A DNA stretch of 64,000 nucleotides from Myxococcus stipitatus (GCF_037414475.1 NZ_CP147913.1:1488001-1552000); one strand, 5' to 3'. Numbered from the stretch's first letter, positions 1 through 10,633 are shown. The notes: a model not told the origin generated them from the sequence alone. Translations and numbers: made by a program.

Positions 1-829
<829 letters not shown>

Positions 830-951
830 TCATCACGGAGGAGGAGTCGCGGAAGGACCCGGCGCGGGGAGCATCCTGCCCGCTTTCCAGGCATGTCAAT
901 GGGTTGGAGAGGTGGGGCGCCGCCGGGGTGGCCCGAGAGCGAGCGGCGGGG

Positions 952-3900
952 TCAGCGGAAGAAGCCCCCCTTCTTGGGTGGGTTCTTCTTCCGCATGTCG
1001 ATCAGCCGCAGCTCCTGGTTGGCCTCCAGGTGCTTGGAGTTGGCGCGCACCGCTTCACGGAAGTGGCGCTCCGCCCGGTCCATGTCGCCCTCGACCCGGG
1101 CGATGACTCCCAGCTGATAGTGGGCCCGGTCGCAGTTCGGGTCCGCGCGGACCGCGTCCAACATCATCTGCTTGGCCTTGGGCATGTCCACCTTGCGCGC
1201 GGGGTCCATGTAGATGGCCCAGGCTCGCGCGGCCAGGTAGGTCGACTTGGGGTCCAGCGCGTGGGCTCGCTCGTAGTGGTCCGACGCGGTGGTGAAGTCG
1301 CGCTTGCGGAAGTAGACCTCGCCCATCTTGTAGAGGTCGTCCGCGCTGCTCTCCGGGCGGCCCGGCGCGGGACGGGCCGAGGAGGCTGACGCGCCAGGCG
1401 CGGCGGCCTTCGGCATGGCCTGCTGGGTCTGGAGCGATTGGAGGTAGGCCTTGCGCCGGGCGTCGTCGTAGAGGACTTCGTAGGCCTCGCGGATGCCCTC
1501 GAAGACGGAGGTGATCTTCTGCGCGAGGTGCGGCAGCGTCGGCGGGAGGCGGTCGGGGTGGAAGACCTTGGCCAGGCTGAGGAAGGCCGCCTTCACCTGG
1601 TCCCGGGTGGCGTCCTGGGAGACGCCCAGGACGTAGAAGTGGTCGCGGCGGGCCTGGATGTCGGCGTAGCGCTGCTCGATCTGCTGGGCGTGGCGGGCTT
1701 CGTCCGGCTTGGGCGGCTCCGTCGGGGCGGAGGCAGCGGCGGGAGCGGCATCGGTGACGGGCACGCCGGCGGGAGCCGTCGGCGTCCCGCGTCCCCCAAG
1801 CACGCCCATGTTCTCCATGGCACGGCGAAGCAGACGCTGGCGCCTGAGCTTCGCTGCCTCGTCGGGGTTGGAGGGGTCTGCCGCCACGTCGTCCTCGTCG
1901 AAGTCCCAGTCGTCGAGATCCCCCGACGGCTCGGTCCAATCAGTGTCGCCAGTTAGGCCGGTGTTGTCACCGGGGAAGGTCTCGAAGCCGGATTCGATGG
2001 TTGCTTCAACAATGGCTTCGACGGGGGGCTCGTCACCGCCGACGTTCGCCTGATTGACATCCGAGCGAACGAGAGTCTCGAGGTGGGCATCCACCTGTTG
2101 GAGGGCGGCCTCGAAGGACGCTGTCAGCGTTTCGGCGGCTTCGTCCTTGTCGAAGGAGACGATGCGCCAGAGGTCGTCCTCGGTGGCCTTGCTGCCCTTG
2201 GCCGTGGGGCCCAGGCGCAACGGCGGCGGCGCGGACACGGGAGCCGGGCGGGAGGCCCACAAGCTGTCATCGACCTGACGCGGGGCCGGCTCGTCATGGG
2301 AACGCGCGGGGGGCTCCACGGGCGTGAGGACCGGTGGCCCAGCGTTGGCGGAGGGGGTCAGGACTGGGGGGCCAGGAGGCGCGAAGGGTCGAGGCGTGGG
2401 CAGCGGCTCGGCGGCGAGGACAGGGTCGGCCCAGAGCTCGGGCTCGGCTTCGAGGAGGGGGAGCTCCGCCTCGGGCTCGGACGAGGGGGCGAGGGTTGGC
2501 TCCGTGGCTCGCCAGGATTCGTCCTGGACGGGGACCTGATCTCTCGTGCGCGTGGGCGGGACGGTGCGGGGCGGCTCATCGGCGAGCCAGGCCTCGACGG
2601 GCTGCGGCTTCGAGCGGCGCAGGGCCTCTTCCATGTCGTGGAGGAGCTCTGCCTGGGCGCGCTCGCGCGCGGAGCGAAGGGCCTCGCGGCTCTCCGCGTG
2701 GAGTGGGAGGCCCTGGGAGGCGGTCGCGAGCGGAGGGACGTTGGTGGCGCGGGTTGAGGAGGGGGCGGATGTGGACGGTTCGGAGTCGTCCGCGGGGATG
2801 ATGTCTCCGACGTCGAGGGTCAGGGCCTCGATATCGTCGGAGGAGAGGGTCTCGATGGAGGTGGGGGCGGAAGATTGGAGGGCTTGTGCCTCCGCGATGC
2901 GAGCTTCCTCGGCGCGGCGCGCGAGTTCGGCGAGGCGTTGTTCTTCGGCGAGCTGGGCCTCCTCGGCGCGTCGTGCGGCATCGGCGAGGCGGGCCTCTTC
3001 TGCCAGTCGAGCTTGTTCGACCTGACGTGCCTCCTTCGCGCGGCGCACGGCATCCGCGCGGCGACGCTCGACCTCGAGGCGGACCTCTTCTGCGTGGCGA
3101 GCTTCCTCGGCAAGGCGGGCCTCTTCCGCGAGGCGGGATTCCTCTAGGAGACGCGCCTCCTCATCGGCCAGCCGTGCAGCTTCCGCGAGACGCGCCTCTT
3201 CCGCCCGACGTTCTTCCTCAAGGCGAGCCTCTTCAGCCCGACGTTCTTCCTCAAGGCGAGCCTCTTCAGCAAGACGGGCCTCTTCTGCCAGCCGAGCAGC
3301 TTCGGCAAGGCGTGCCTCTTCCGCCCGACGTTCCTCCTCAGCGCGGAGACGGGCCTCTTCTGCGAGACGAGCCTCTTCCGCAAGACGAGCCTCTTCCGCC
3401 AGCCGAGCCTCTTCCGCGAGACGGGCCTCTTCCGCCTGCCGAGCCTCTTCCGCCTGCCGAGCCTCTTCTGCGAGACGAGCCTCTTCTGCGAGACGAGCCT
3501 CTTCCGCGAGACGAGCCTCTTCTGCGAGACGAGCCTCTTCCGCTAGACGAGCCTCTTCTGCGAGACGAGCCTCTTCTGCGAGACGAGCCTCTTCTGCGAG
3601 ACGCGCCTCTTCTGCGAGCCGAGCCTCTTCGGCGAGGCGGGCCTCTTCCGCCTGCCGAGCCTCTTCCGCCTGCCGAGCCTCTTCGGCCAGCCGAGCCTCT
3701 TCTGCGAGGCGAGCCTCTTCGGCCCGGCGCTCCTCCTCAGCCTCAGCGCGGAGACGGGCCTCTTCCGCCAGCCGAGCCTCTTCGGCGAGACGGGCCTCTT
3801 CGGCGAGACGAGCCTCTTCCTCCCGGCGTTCCTCCTCAGCGCGGAGACGGGCCTCTTCCGCGAGTCGTGCCTCCTCTGCCAGCCGAGCCTCTTCGGCGAG

Positions 3901-6300
3901 ACGGACTTCTTCCGCCCGACGTTTCTCCTCGGCACGAACACGGGCCTCTTCCGCGAGTCGTGCCTCCTCAGCGAGACGGGCTTCTTCCGCCCGACGTTCC
4001 TCCTCGGCACGAACACGGGCCTCGTCTGCGAGACGGGCCTCTTCTGCCCGGCGCTCCTCCTCAGCGCGGATTCGAGCCTCTTCTGCCAGGCGGGCCTCTT
4101 CTGCGAGGCGGGCCTCTTCTGCCAGCCGAGCCTCTTCCGCCAGCCGGGCCTCTTCTGCGAGACGAGCCTCTTCCGCCCGGCGCTCCTCCTCAGCGCGGAT
4201 TCGAGCCTCTTCTGCGAGACGAGCCTCTTCCGCCCGGCGCTCCTCCTCAGCGCGGAGATAGGCCTCTTCTGCGAGACGGGCCTCTTCCGCCAGCCGAGCC
4301 TCTTCGGCCCGGCGCTCCTCCTCAGCTCGGATTCGAGCCTCTTCGGCGAGACGAGCCTCTTCGGCCCGGCGCTCCTCCTCAGCCTCAGCGCGGAGACGGG
4401 CCTCTTCCGCGAGACGAGCCTCTTCTGCGAGGCGGGCCTCTTCCGCCAGACGAGCCTCTTCCGCCAGCCGAGCCTCTTCCGCCAGCCGAGCCTCTTCGGC
4501 GAGCCGAGCCTCTTCCTCCCGGCGTTCCTCCTCAGCGCGGATTCGAGCCTCTTCCGCCAGCCGAGCCTCTTCGGCGAGACGAGCCTCTTCGGCCCGGCGC
4601 TCCTCCTCAGCGCGGATTCGAGCCTCTTCCGCCAGCCGAGCCTCTTCCGCCAGCCGAGCCTCTTCCGCCAGCCGAGCCTCTTCCGCCAGCCGAGCCTCTT
4701 CCGCCAGCCGAGCCTCTTCCGCCAGCCGAGCCTCTTCCGCCAGCCGAGCCTCTTCCGCCAGCCGAGCCTCTTCGGCGAGACGAGCCTCTTCGGCGAGACG
4801 AGCCTCTTCGGCCCGGCGCTCCTCCTCAGCGCGGATTCGAGCCTCTTCCGCCAGCCGAGCCTCTTCCGCCAGCCGAGCCTCTTCAGCGAGGCGGACCTCT
4901 TCTGCGAGACGCGCCTCTTCTGCGAGACGAGCCTCTTCTGCGAGGCGAGCCTCTTCTGCGAGACGAGCCTCTTCTGCGAGCCGAGCCTCTTCTGCGAGAC
5001 GAGCCTCTTCTGCGAGCCGAGCCTCTTCTGCGAGGCGGGCCTCTTCTGCCAGCCGAGCCTCTTCCGCCAGCCGGGCCTCTTCTGCGAGACGGGCCTCTTC
5101 CGCCCGGCGCTCCTCCTCAGCACGGATTCGAGCCTCTTCGGCGAGACGGGCCTCTTCCGCCAGCCGAGCCTCTTCGGCGAGGCGGGCTTCTTCCACCCGG
5201 CGCTCCTCCTTGGCACGGAGACGAGCCTCTTCAGCGAGACGAGCCTCTTCAGCGAGGCGAGCCTCTTCTGCGAGACGCGCCTCTTCAGCGAGGCGTGCCT
5301 CCTCTGCCAACCGAGCCTCTTCGGCGAGGCGGGCTTCTTCCGCCCGGCGCTCCTCCTCGGCACGGATTCGAGCCTCTTCGGCAAGACGGGCCTCTTCCGC
5401 GACGCGCGCCGCTTCTGCCCGACGTTCCTCCTCTGCACGAACTCGGGCCTCTTCCGCCCGGCGTGCCTCTTCTGCACGGAGACGCGCCTCTTCGGCGAGG
5501 CGGGCTTCTTCTCTGCGACGCGCCTCCTCTACCTGGAGACGAGCCTCTTCCGCGAGCCGTGCTTCCTCCGCACGACGCGCTTCCTCCGCGAGACGCCGAG
5601 CCTCCTCCGCCAACCGAGCCTCTTCGACGAGCCGCTCCTCCTCCCGCCGCCGAGCCTCTTCGCGAGCCTCCCACTCCTCCACCGACAGCGCCTCAACGCC
5701 CCCCTCGCGCTCGAGCACGAGCAGCAGCGCCTCGCGCGCGGGCGTCAACGCCTCCGGTACCCGGAACTCCCCCAACGTCTCCAGCAGCTCCCGCTCGGAC
5801 GCATCCGTAATCCACGGCTCGCACACGGACACATCCGCGCACCGGAACACGCGCCCTTTCGCCCCACCCGCCCCCGTCCGCTCCAGCGCCGCTCGCACCA
5901 CTCTCACGCCGGAGATGGGCTGGAACTCCGCCTCCACACTCCCCGGCTCGAAGGCCGCGCGCTCCGCCAACTCACTCAGCCGCCGGACATGGGCAAGCAC
6001 CTGCTGCTCCACCACCGCGTCCGACTCCAGCCCGTGCTCCTCCAACAACTCCTCGTCCGGCGCCCCCGCCCCACCCCGCGCCCAGAGCGCATCCAACGCC
6101 TCCGCGCTCAACAGTCCACTCTGCAACAGCGCCTGCGCCGGACTCTGATATCCAAACCCCAGCCGCGTGCCCACGAGGTCACCCTCGCGCAGCATCAGCC
6201 GCGACTCGCGCCCTCCCGCGGACAGCGTCAACCATCCGGTGGCTCGGTTCTTGTGAGCGGAATACAGCGCTTCAGCGGCCTGCGACGAGTTCATCCTCAC
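952..6300 (-). CDS. Giant PATAN-like / hexapeptide-repeat coiled coil / J-domain / TPR protein
   Basis: 1782 residues. Residues 1-90 resemble DUF4388 (RATGWLTLSAGG, LMLREGDLVGTRLG). From about 215 to 1065 the protein is almost only EEARLA units with E/RRAEE interruptions, predicting one very long charged alpha-helix or coiled coil. An acidic, proline-rich spacer follows. Near residue 1560 is a J domain (HFYVLGVSQDATRDQVKAAF with the diagnostic HPD in KVFHPDRLPP), then about three TPR units ending in KKNPPKKGGFFR. The J domain suggests recruitment of DnaK, and the helix could act as a spacer or scaffold. The GTG at 6300 is preferred because GGAGGG lies 11 bases upstream; the next Met (6294) sits too close to any ribosome site. 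Repeat copy number probably varies between strains and is prone to assembly error. Function unknown. Confidence 0.85.
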   Translation of the reverse strand: MRMNSSQAAEALYSAHKNRATGWLTLSAGGRESRLMLREGDLVGTRLGFGYQSPAQALLQSGLLSAEALDALWARGGAGAPDEELLEEHGLESDAVVEQQVLAHVRRLSELAERAAFEPGSVEAEFQPISGVRVVRAALERTGAGGAKGRVFRCADVSVCEPWITDASERELLETLGEFRVPEALTPAREALLLVLEREGGVEALSVEEWEAREEARRREEERLVEEARLAEEARRLAEEARRAEEARLAEEARLQVEEARRREEARLAEEARLRAEEARRAEEARVRAEEERRAEAARVAEEARLAEEARIRAEEERRAEEARLAEEARLAEEARLAEEARLAEEARLAEEARLAEEARLRAKEERRVEEARLAEEARLAEEARLAEEARIRAEEERRAEEARLAEEARLAEEARLAEEARLAEEARLAEEARLAEEARLAEEARLAEEARLAEEARLAEEARLAEEVRLAEEARLAEEARLAEEARIRAEEERRAEEARLAEEARLAEEARLAEEARLAEEARLAEEARLAEEARLAEEARLAEEARLAEEARLAEEARIRAEEERRAEEARLAEEARLAEEARIRAEEERREEEARLAEEARLAEEARLAEEARLAEEARLAEEARLAEEARLRAEAEEERRAEEARLAEEARIRAEEERRAEEARLAEEARLAEEAYLRAEEERRAEEARLAEEARIRAEEERRAEEARLAEEARLAEEARLAEEARLAEEARLAEEARIRAEEERRAEEARLADEARVRAEEERRAEEARLAEEARLAEEARVRAEEKRRAEEVRLAEEARLAEEARLAEEARLRAEEERREEEARLAEEARLAEEARLAEEARLRAEAEEERRAEEARLAEEARLAEEARQAEEARQAEEARLAEEARLAEEARLAEEARLAEEARLAEEARLAEEARLAEEARLAEEARLAEEARLAEEARQAEEARQAEEARLAEEARLAEEARLAEEARLAEEARLRAEEERRAEEARLAEAARLAEEARLAEEARLEEERRAEEARLEEERRAEEARLAEAARLADEEARLLEESRLAEEARLAEEARHAEEVRLEVERRRADAVRRAKEARQVEQARLAEEARLADAARRAEEAQLAEEQRLAELARRAEEARIAEAQALQSSAPTSIETLSSDDIEALTLDVGDIIPADDSEPSTSAPSSTRATNVPPLATASQGLPLHAESREALRSARERAQAELLHDMEEALRRSKPQPVEAWLADEPPRTVPPTRTRDQVPVQDESWRATEPTLAPSSEPEAELPLLEAEPELWADPVLAAEPLPTPRPFAPPGPPVLTPSANAGPPVLTPVEPPARSHDEPAPRQVDDSLWASRPAPVSAPPPLRLGPTAKGSKATEDDLWRIVSFDKDEAAETLTASFEAALQQVDAHLETLVRSDVNQANVGGDEPPVEAIVEATIESGFETFPGDNTGLTGDTDWTEPSGDLDDWDFDEDDVAADPSNPDEAAKLRRQRLLRRAMENMGVLGGRGTPTAPAGVPVTDAAPAAASAPTEPPKPDEARHAQQIEQRYADIQARRDHFYVLGVSQDATRDQVKAAFLSLAKVFHPDRLPPTLPHLAQKITSVFEGIREAYEVLYDDARRKAYLQSLQTQQAMPKAAAPGASASSARPAPGRPESSADDLYKMGEVYFRKRDFTTASDHYERAHALDPKSTYLAARAWAIYMDPARKVDMPKAKQMMLDAVRADPNCDRAHYQLGVIARVEGDMDRAERHFREAVRANSKHLEANQELRLIDMRKKNPPKKGGFFR
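3180..5640 (-). repeat. Coding 18-bp minisatellite (EEARLA hexapeptide units)
   Basis: Well over 100 imperfect tandem copies of an 18-base unit (on the plus strand, forms such as GCGAGACGAGCCTCTTCT) encode the helix of the J-domain protein. Variation is mostly synonymous or R/Q/V swaps. Longer higher-order blocks recur, in which runs of pure units are separated by an RAEEERRAEE module, suggesting growth by block duplication and gene conversion. The period keeps the frame, and no stops appear in three of the six frames. Confidence 0.95.
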
Positions 6301-6327
6301 CGCACTCTAGTCCCTCCACACCGCCCC

Positions 6328-6834
6328 TCAACTTGCCGAGGGGCCCGCCTGCCCACCCGCCCCCGTGAAACGGACCTGTCGCAGTGCCTCGTACGTCCCC
6401 ACCCCCACCGCCGTGGACAGGTTCATGCTCCGTGTCCCCTCCAACATGGGAATCGCCAGCGCCCTCCCCGTCCCCCCCTCCATCACCTCCGGCAACAGCC
6501 CCGTCACCTCCGAGCCGAACACCAGATGGTCCCCCTCCTCGAAGCGGGCCTCATACAAAGACTGCTCCGCCCGAGCCGAGAACAACCACCGCCGGGCCTC
6601 CGGGTACGCCTCCACGTACGCCTCGTAGGTGGGGTACAGCCGTAGAAATACCTTGTCCCAGTAGTCCAGCCCCGCCCGCTTCAACTGGCGGTCATCAATG
6701 GAAAAACCCAGGGGCTCCACCAGGATGAGGCGACAGCCCGTCACGGCACACAGCCGGGCCACGTTGCCCGTGTTGGGGGGAATCTGCGGGGAGACGAGAA
6801 CAAGATGCAGAGGACGCGCCAGAGGCTCGAGCAT
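6328..6834 (-). CDS. trmL: tRNA (cytidine/uridine-34 2'-O)-methyltransferase TrmL
   Basis: 168 residues, close to the usual 155-160 for this SPOUT-knot family, which uses SAM to methylate the ribose of wobble base 34 in tRNA-Leu species. Diagnostic stretches are LVSPQIPPNTGNVARLC near the start, LVEPLGFSIDDRQLKRAGLDYW, LVFGSEVTGLLPE, and the C-terminal knot IPMLEGTRSMNLSTAVGV. The ATG at 6834 is chosen because family similarity begins there; a longer in-frame start at 6915 would add a low-complexity leader overlapping the divergent DUF192 gene. Only 17 bases separate the two divergent start codons, so at least one promoter must lie inside the opposite gene. The C-terminal tail is slightly extended. 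Confidence 0.9.
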   Translation of the reverse strand: MLEPLARPLHLVLVSPQIPPNTGNVARLCAVTGCRLILVEPLGFSIDDRQLKRAGLDYWDKVFLRLYPTYEAYVEAYPEARRWLFSARAEQSLYEARFEEGDHLVFGSEVTGLLPEVMEGGTGRALAIPMLEGTRSMNLSTAVGVGTYEALRQVRFTGAGGQAGPSAS

Positions 6835-6851
6835 GGGGTAGAACGCGCTAC

Positions 6852-7229
6852 ATGCGCTGGAAGGTGACCAACGAGACGCGGCAACGGCCGCTGGCGGACC
6901 GAGCCGAGAAGGCATCGAACTTCGTCCAGCGGTTCAAGGGACTGATGGGCCGCGCCGAGCTCGCCGTGGGCGAGGGCCTCCACATCCAGCCCTGCAACTC
7001 CATCCACACGTTCTTCATGCGCATCCCCATTGACGTCGCCTTCCTGGACGCCCAGGGGCGCATCGTCAAGCAGATGCTTGCGCTTCCCCCATGGCGTGCG
7101 ACATCCGTGTACTTCCAAGCACGCTCCGTCCTGGAGCTGCCCGCGGGCGTCCTGGCCGCCAGCGGCACCCAGGAGGGGGACCGGCTGAGCTTCGAGCCTG
7201 CCTCCCCTCCCCCGGTGTCCCCTGCTTGA
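6852..7229 (+). CDS. DUF192 family protein
   Basis: 125 residues spanning the whole DUF192 fold: RFKGLMGRAELAVGEGL, the signature HIQPCNSIHTFFMRIPIDVAF (positions about 43-64), and the closing VLELPAGVLAASGTQEGD. DUF192 proteins are small beta-barrels of unknown biochemical role, often exported, but no signal peptide is visible here. The ATG at 6852 faces the divergent trmL start. A C-terminal proline-rich tail ends just before a candidate promoter for the phosphatase gene. Confidence 0.85.
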   Translation: MRWKVTNETRQRPLADRAEKASNFVQRFKGLMGRAELAVGEGLHIQPCNSIHTFFMRIPIDVAFLDAQGRIVKQMLALPPWRATSVYFQARSVLELPAGVLAASGTQEGDRLSFEPASPPPVSPA

Positions 7230-7249
7230 CCTGCGGGAGAGCACGTCTT

Positions 7250-7276
7250 TTGACCGTTTTCCGAGCGCTTTGTTAA
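7250..7276 (+). promoter_or_regulatory. Candidate sigma70-type promoter for the PP2C gene
   Basis: TTGACC (7250-7255) and TGTTAA (7271-7276) are separated by 15 bases. Transcription from here would begin near 7283, which places an upstream GTG (7278) outside the transcript and favours translation from the ATG at 7320. Assigned by eye only. Confidence 0.3.
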
Positions 7277-7319
7277 CGTGCGCCGCCAGTTTCTCGTCCC
7301 CTTAGAAGAGTCCCCGCGC

Positions 7320-8084
<765 letters not shown>

Positions 8085-8100
8085 GCCTCGCGCCCCTCAT

Positions 8101-8127
8101 GCGCCGCGCGGGGTAGACGCGCGGCGC
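8101..8127. terminator. Inverted repeat between convergent genes
   Basis: A perfect 9-bp stem (GCGCCGCGC / GCGCGGCGC) with a 9-base loop lies 17 bases after the phosphatase stop and faces the convergent nucleotidyltransferase gene. There is no T-run, so termination may be weak or factor-assisted. Confidence 0.5.
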
Positions 8128-8216
8128 TCGGGGCCACGACGACACGTTCCTCGACGGAAGTCCTCGCGGTGCCTCACGCCGCGAACGCGTAAGGCACGCC
8201 CGTCCTCACCCGCGCC

Positions 8217-9248
8217 TCAACGTCCCGTCAGCGGCGCGGGAATCCGGTGCTCCCGCCACGCGAGCACCTCGGTGAGCGCCTCACCTGAGGCAATCTCGGT
8301 CTGCTCGAAGACCGCGGCGCTCTGAAGCCGGGCCCCCGAGCCCACCTTCACGCCGGCCCCCAGCGACACGGACATCCCCACTGAAGCGCCATCTGCGACG
8401 CGGACCCCGCGGCCGAAATACGCGGGGCCCTCCACCTTCGCGCCGCAGACATGTGCATCCGGATGCGCCCACGACACGCCAGGTCCGCGCACGGTGCCCG
8501 CGAGCGGTGAGTCCGCGCCCAACCACTCGAGCCGCACCCGGCCCGCGAGCACGTCCCGCACCGTGGCCAGATAGCGCGACGGTGTTCCCAAGTCAGACCA
8601 GTACCCGTCCACGCGAACGCCGCGCACCACCTGCCCCGCCTCCATCGCGCGTGCGAAGACGTCCCGGAAGATGTCCTCGGCCCCTTGCGGACTCATGAAG
8701 TCGAAGACACGCGGGGACATGACGTGGACGCCGGTGAAGTGCCATGGCGACAGCCCCTCGCCGCCCGGGCCTCGGCCCGCGATGCGCCGCACGCGCCCCG
8801 TCGGGTCCATCTCCACCGACGCGTACGTCTCCCCCTCCGGCATGGGCAGGAGCACCATCGTGGCCATGGCCCCGGAGGCCTGGTGCATGGCCACCACCGG
8901 GCGCAGGTCCACCGGGTAGAGGATGTCCCCGTTGTAGACGATGAAGTCCCCGTCGGAGAGGAAGTCCCGCAGGCCGCGGATGCCGCCGCCCGTGCCTTGG
9001 ATGACGGGCTCGCGCACCACGTGCAACGGCAGCCGGGCGCGCTCACACTCCTCGCGAGCCACCGCCTCCATCGTGTCCGGCAGGTGATGCGTGTTGATGC
9101 CCACCGCCGTGACACCCGCGGCCTTCAGCACCGCCAGGTGGTAGCGCAACAGCGGCTGCCCCAGGAAAGGGAGCGCCGGCTTGGGCCAGCGCTCCGTCAA
9201 CGGACGCAGGCGGGTTCCCAGACCCGCACAGAGAACCATCGCCTTCAT
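8217..9248 (-). CDS. murU: MurU-like sugar-1-phosphate nucleotidyltransferase with beta-helix tail
   Basis: 343 residues. Residues 3-20 carry the pyrophosphorylase signature GLGTRLRPLTERWPKP, followed by a Rossmann-type catalytic domain (YNGDILYPVDL, the Asp being the usual metal ligand). From about residue 245 the sequence becomes hexapeptide-like (AHVCGAKVEGPAYFGRGV), suggesting a left-handed beta-helix. Its partner upstream is an AmgK-type sugar kinase, which points to MurU (UDP-MurNAc synthesis from MurNAc-1-P in peptidoglycan recycling). Pseudomonad MurU is only about 223 residues and lacks the helix, so GDP-mannose or another sugar remains possible. AGGAGG lies 9 bases before the ATG at 9248. 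Confidence 0.75.
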   Translation of the reverse strand: MKAMVLCAGLGTRLRPLTERWPKPALPFLGQPLLRYHLAVLKAAGVTAVGINTHHLPDTMEAVAREECERARLPLHVVREPVIQGTGGGIRGLRDFLSDGDFIVYNGDILYPVDLRPVVAMHQASGAMATMVLLPMPEGETYASVEMDPTGRVRRIAGRGPGGEGLSPWHFTGVHVMSPRVFDFMSPQGAEDIFRDVFARAMEAGQVVRGVRVDGYWSDLGTPSRYLATVRDVLAGRVRLEWLGADSPLAGTVRGPGVSWAHPDAHVCGAKVEGPAYFGRGVRVADGASVGMSVSLGAGVKVGSGARLQSAAVFEQTEIASGEALTEVLAWREHRIPAPLTGR

Positions 9249-9276
9249 CGTCGACTCCCCTCCTGGGGTGAGTGGC

Positions 9277-10317
9277 TCAGGCGGCCAGCTCGGGGACGTA
9301 CTTCGCCACCAGCTCCTGCAACCCTCGCAGCTCCGGCCGCTGACGGAACGCCTCGCGCACGTAGCGCAGCGACGCGGGGATGGAGACGAGGAAGCCCGGG
9401 TTGCCCTTCACGCGGTGGATGAACTCGAAGCGGCCCGCGTCCTTCAGCTTGCGCTGCACGGTGAGCAGGTCGAAGAACGCCTTGAACTCCACCGCGTCGA
9501 TGCGCTCGCCGCTCGCCTCCTGGAACGTCGCGATGTAGCGGTCCAGCATGGCCTCCACGAACGGCCGCTCCAGCTCCACGTAGCTGTCCCGCAAGAGCGC
9601 CACCAGGTCGTACTGGCGCGGGCCCTGGAGCGCGTCCTGGAAGTCGATGACCACCAGCTCGCCCTCCTTCACCATGATGTTGCGGCTCTGGTAGTCGCGG
9701 TGCGTGAAGCCTCGGGGCGCGGCGGCCAGCTGCTTCGCGATGGCGCGGAAGGTGCTGTCCAGCTGCGCGCGCTCGGCGGGCGTGGGCTGCTTGCCGCTCC
9801 ACGCCTCCAGGCCCCACTCGCGGAAGTGGTGGAGCTCCCAGTCGTACAGGTCCTCGTCGAAGGAGCGCGTGAAGGCCAGGCAGTCCGGGTCCTGGTGCTT
9901 CTCCGCCTTCGCGCGCAGGCGCGCCAGCAGGTCCACCGCGCGGGTGTAGAGCGCCTCGTGGTGCTTGCCGCCCTCCAGCGCGGACTCGAAGGTGATGTCG
10001 CTCAGGTCCTCCAGGACCATCATCCCCGCGGGCTCGTCGTAGCGCAGGATGTGCGGCACGCGGACCTCCAGCTTCTGGAGGTAGCGGTGCACGTTGACGA
10101 AGGGCAGCTCCTTCGGCGGCTCACCCTTGGTGGCCTCCTCGCTCTTCTTCTTCGCGTCGAGCGGCATCTCCATCACCACCCAGCTCTCGGGTGGGGCGCC
10201 AACGCGGTAGTACGAGCGATTGCTCGCGTCTCCCTTCAACTTCTTGATGGGAGCCGTGGGCACGGGACGGCCAATGGCCTGTCCCACCTGGTCGCGCAGG
10301 GCGGCCTCGAGTTCCAT
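9277..10317 (-). CDS. amgK: AmgK-type anomeric sugar kinase (aminoglycoside-phosphotransferase fold)
   Basis: 346 residues from the ATG at 10317; an in-frame TTG at 10335 would add six. AmgK phosphorylates the anomeric hydroxyl of MurNAc/GlcNAc with ATP, bypassing de novo synthesis during wall recycling. Seen: GDASNRSYYRV in the N-lobe, the catalytic loop HRDYQSRNIM, and the metal-binding IDFQDALQGPRQYDLVALLR, all close to the AmgK signature. The murU-like gene follows after 28 bases, the usual functional pairing, so they are probably one transcript. The enzyme is predicted to be cytoplasmic. Confidence 0.8.
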   Translation of the reverse strand: MELEAALRDQVGQAIGRPVPTAPIKKLKGDASNRSYYRVGAPPESWVVMEMPLDAKKKSEEATKGEPPKELPFVNVHRYLQKLEVRVPHILRYDEPAGMMVLEDLSDITFESALEGGKHHEALYTRAVDLLARLRAKAEKHQDPDCLAFTRSFDEDLYDWELHHFREWGLEAWSGKQPTPAERAQLDSTFRAIAKQLAAAPRGFTHRDYQSRNIMVKEGELVVIDFQDALQGPRQYDLVALLRDSYVELERPFVEAMLDRYIATFQEASGERIDAVEFKAFFDLLTVQRKLKDAGRFEFIHRVKGNPGFLVSIPASLRYVREAFRQRPELRGLQELVAKYVPELAA

Positions 10318-10542
10318 ATCGACGGGGTTCTCCAAGGGGGTAGTGGCGCCAGAGTATCCGAGGGGCGTCGGTGCGCGTCAAAGGCCCCGCTGGGGGAATA
10401 CCCCCAAGCCCCCTCGCCTGTCGCGTAAGCAACGGCGATACAGGGGCCCATCCAACGGAGCCGCGGCGCGTCGCGAGCCCCCGGCCGGCCGGCCCCTGGA
10501 CGGCCCTGCCCGGAAAATCTCCCGGGGTGAACACTGTTACTC

Positions 10543-10598
10543 GTCGACAGGGGAGCCCTTCTCCCGCTGTCGACCGGACCTCGCGGGCGGCATATAAG
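10543..10598 (+). promoter_or_regulatory. Palindrome and TATAAG box upstream of cbs
   Basis: GTCGACAG (10543-10550) pairs with CTGTCGAC (10567-10574), and inside it GGGAG pairs with CTCCC, giving a long dyad with one unpaired base. Nineteen bases downstream of its right arm is TATAAG (10593-10598), a fair -10 hexamer for the cbs gene starting at 10634. The dyad would overlap the -35 region, as an operator would. The rest of the 316-base amgK-cbs divergent gap shows nothing else recognisable. Confidence 0.35.
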
Positions 10599-10633
10599 AC
10601 GCGCCGCGAACCCCTCTTTTTCTGGAAGCCGCG

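Noticed and set aside
3543..5477. 644-residue Arg/Lys-rich frame on the minus strand
   Set aside because: Out-of-frame reading of the same minisatellite.
3180..5640. CRISPR-like array suspected from regular repeats
   Set aside because: Units are contiguous 18-mers with no unique spacers and read as one protein; no cas genes.
2886..5810. 974-residue proline/leucine-rich open frame on the plus strand
   Set aside because: It is the complement of the EEARLA repeat; low complexity, no ribosome site, and an artefact of a repeat period divisible by three.
6834..6915. Upstream start for trmL
   Set aside because: Adds a leader with no family similarity that overlaps the divergent DUF192 gene.
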